This document shows positions 7,193 through 7,863 of a DNA stretch of 7,863 nt, one piece after another; positions within the stretch are counted from its first letter, which is position 1; every line of letters begins with the position of its first letter. This DNA is from Methylophilaceae bacterium UBA5127. GTDB lineage: Bacteria > Pseudomonadota > Gammaproteobacteria > Burkholderiales > Methylophilaceae. Location: the NCBI GenBank assembly GCA_002414145.1, contig DHYP01000058.1, positions 24,936 through 32,798 of the forward strand. Direction: 5' to 3'. The position numbers were made by a program, and so were the translations under genes. The notes below the pieces were generated by a model. That model was not told the DNA's origin. It made no database searches and saw only the letters and a list, made by a program, of their open reading frames with translations.

Positions 7193-7863
<671 letters not shown>

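Overview
The window reads as an ordinary chromosomal housekeeping segment of a Gram-negative bacterium. It is most likely a betaproteobacterium of the Methylophilaceae type (Methylotenera or Methylobacillus relatives). This rests on the FimV architecture, the Asd and LeuB sequence types, the AT-leaning composition and the gene order leuB-asd-fimV-(membrane protein)-truA-trpF-trpB, which I recall from betaproteobacteria. The taxonomic assignment is inference from memory, not from a search.

All seven genes are on the minus strand, so transcription runs from the right end of the window to the left. From right to left: the C-terminal part of leuB (3-isopropylmalate dehydrogenase, cut by the window edge); asd (aspartate-semialdehyde dehydrogenase), 21 bases downstream; a 147-base gap with a good promoter candidate; fimV, a large inner-membrane LysM/coiled-coil/TPR-like polar hub protein; a strong intrinsic terminator; a 207-residue polytopic membrane protein resembling the T component of ECF (CbiQ/EcfT) transporters; truA (tRNA pseudouridine synthase), one base downstream; a 92-base gap; trpF (phosphoribosylanthranilate isomerase), which must start at TTG; and trpB (tryptophan synthase beta chain), two bases after trpF and cut by the left edge.

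Functionally the segment joins three themes. leuB and asd serve branched-chain and aspartate-family amino acid synthesis. fimV serves cell-pole and type IV pilus organisation. trpF and trpB catalyse successive parts of the late tryptophan pathway and appear translationally coupled. truA modifies tRNA anticodon arms. I see no insertion sequence, CRISPR array, tRNA, rRNA, prophage gene or other mobile feature, and no gene-free stretch longer than about 150 bases. I found no convincing undescribed system. The least understood item is the solitary EcfT-like membrane protein between fimV and truA.
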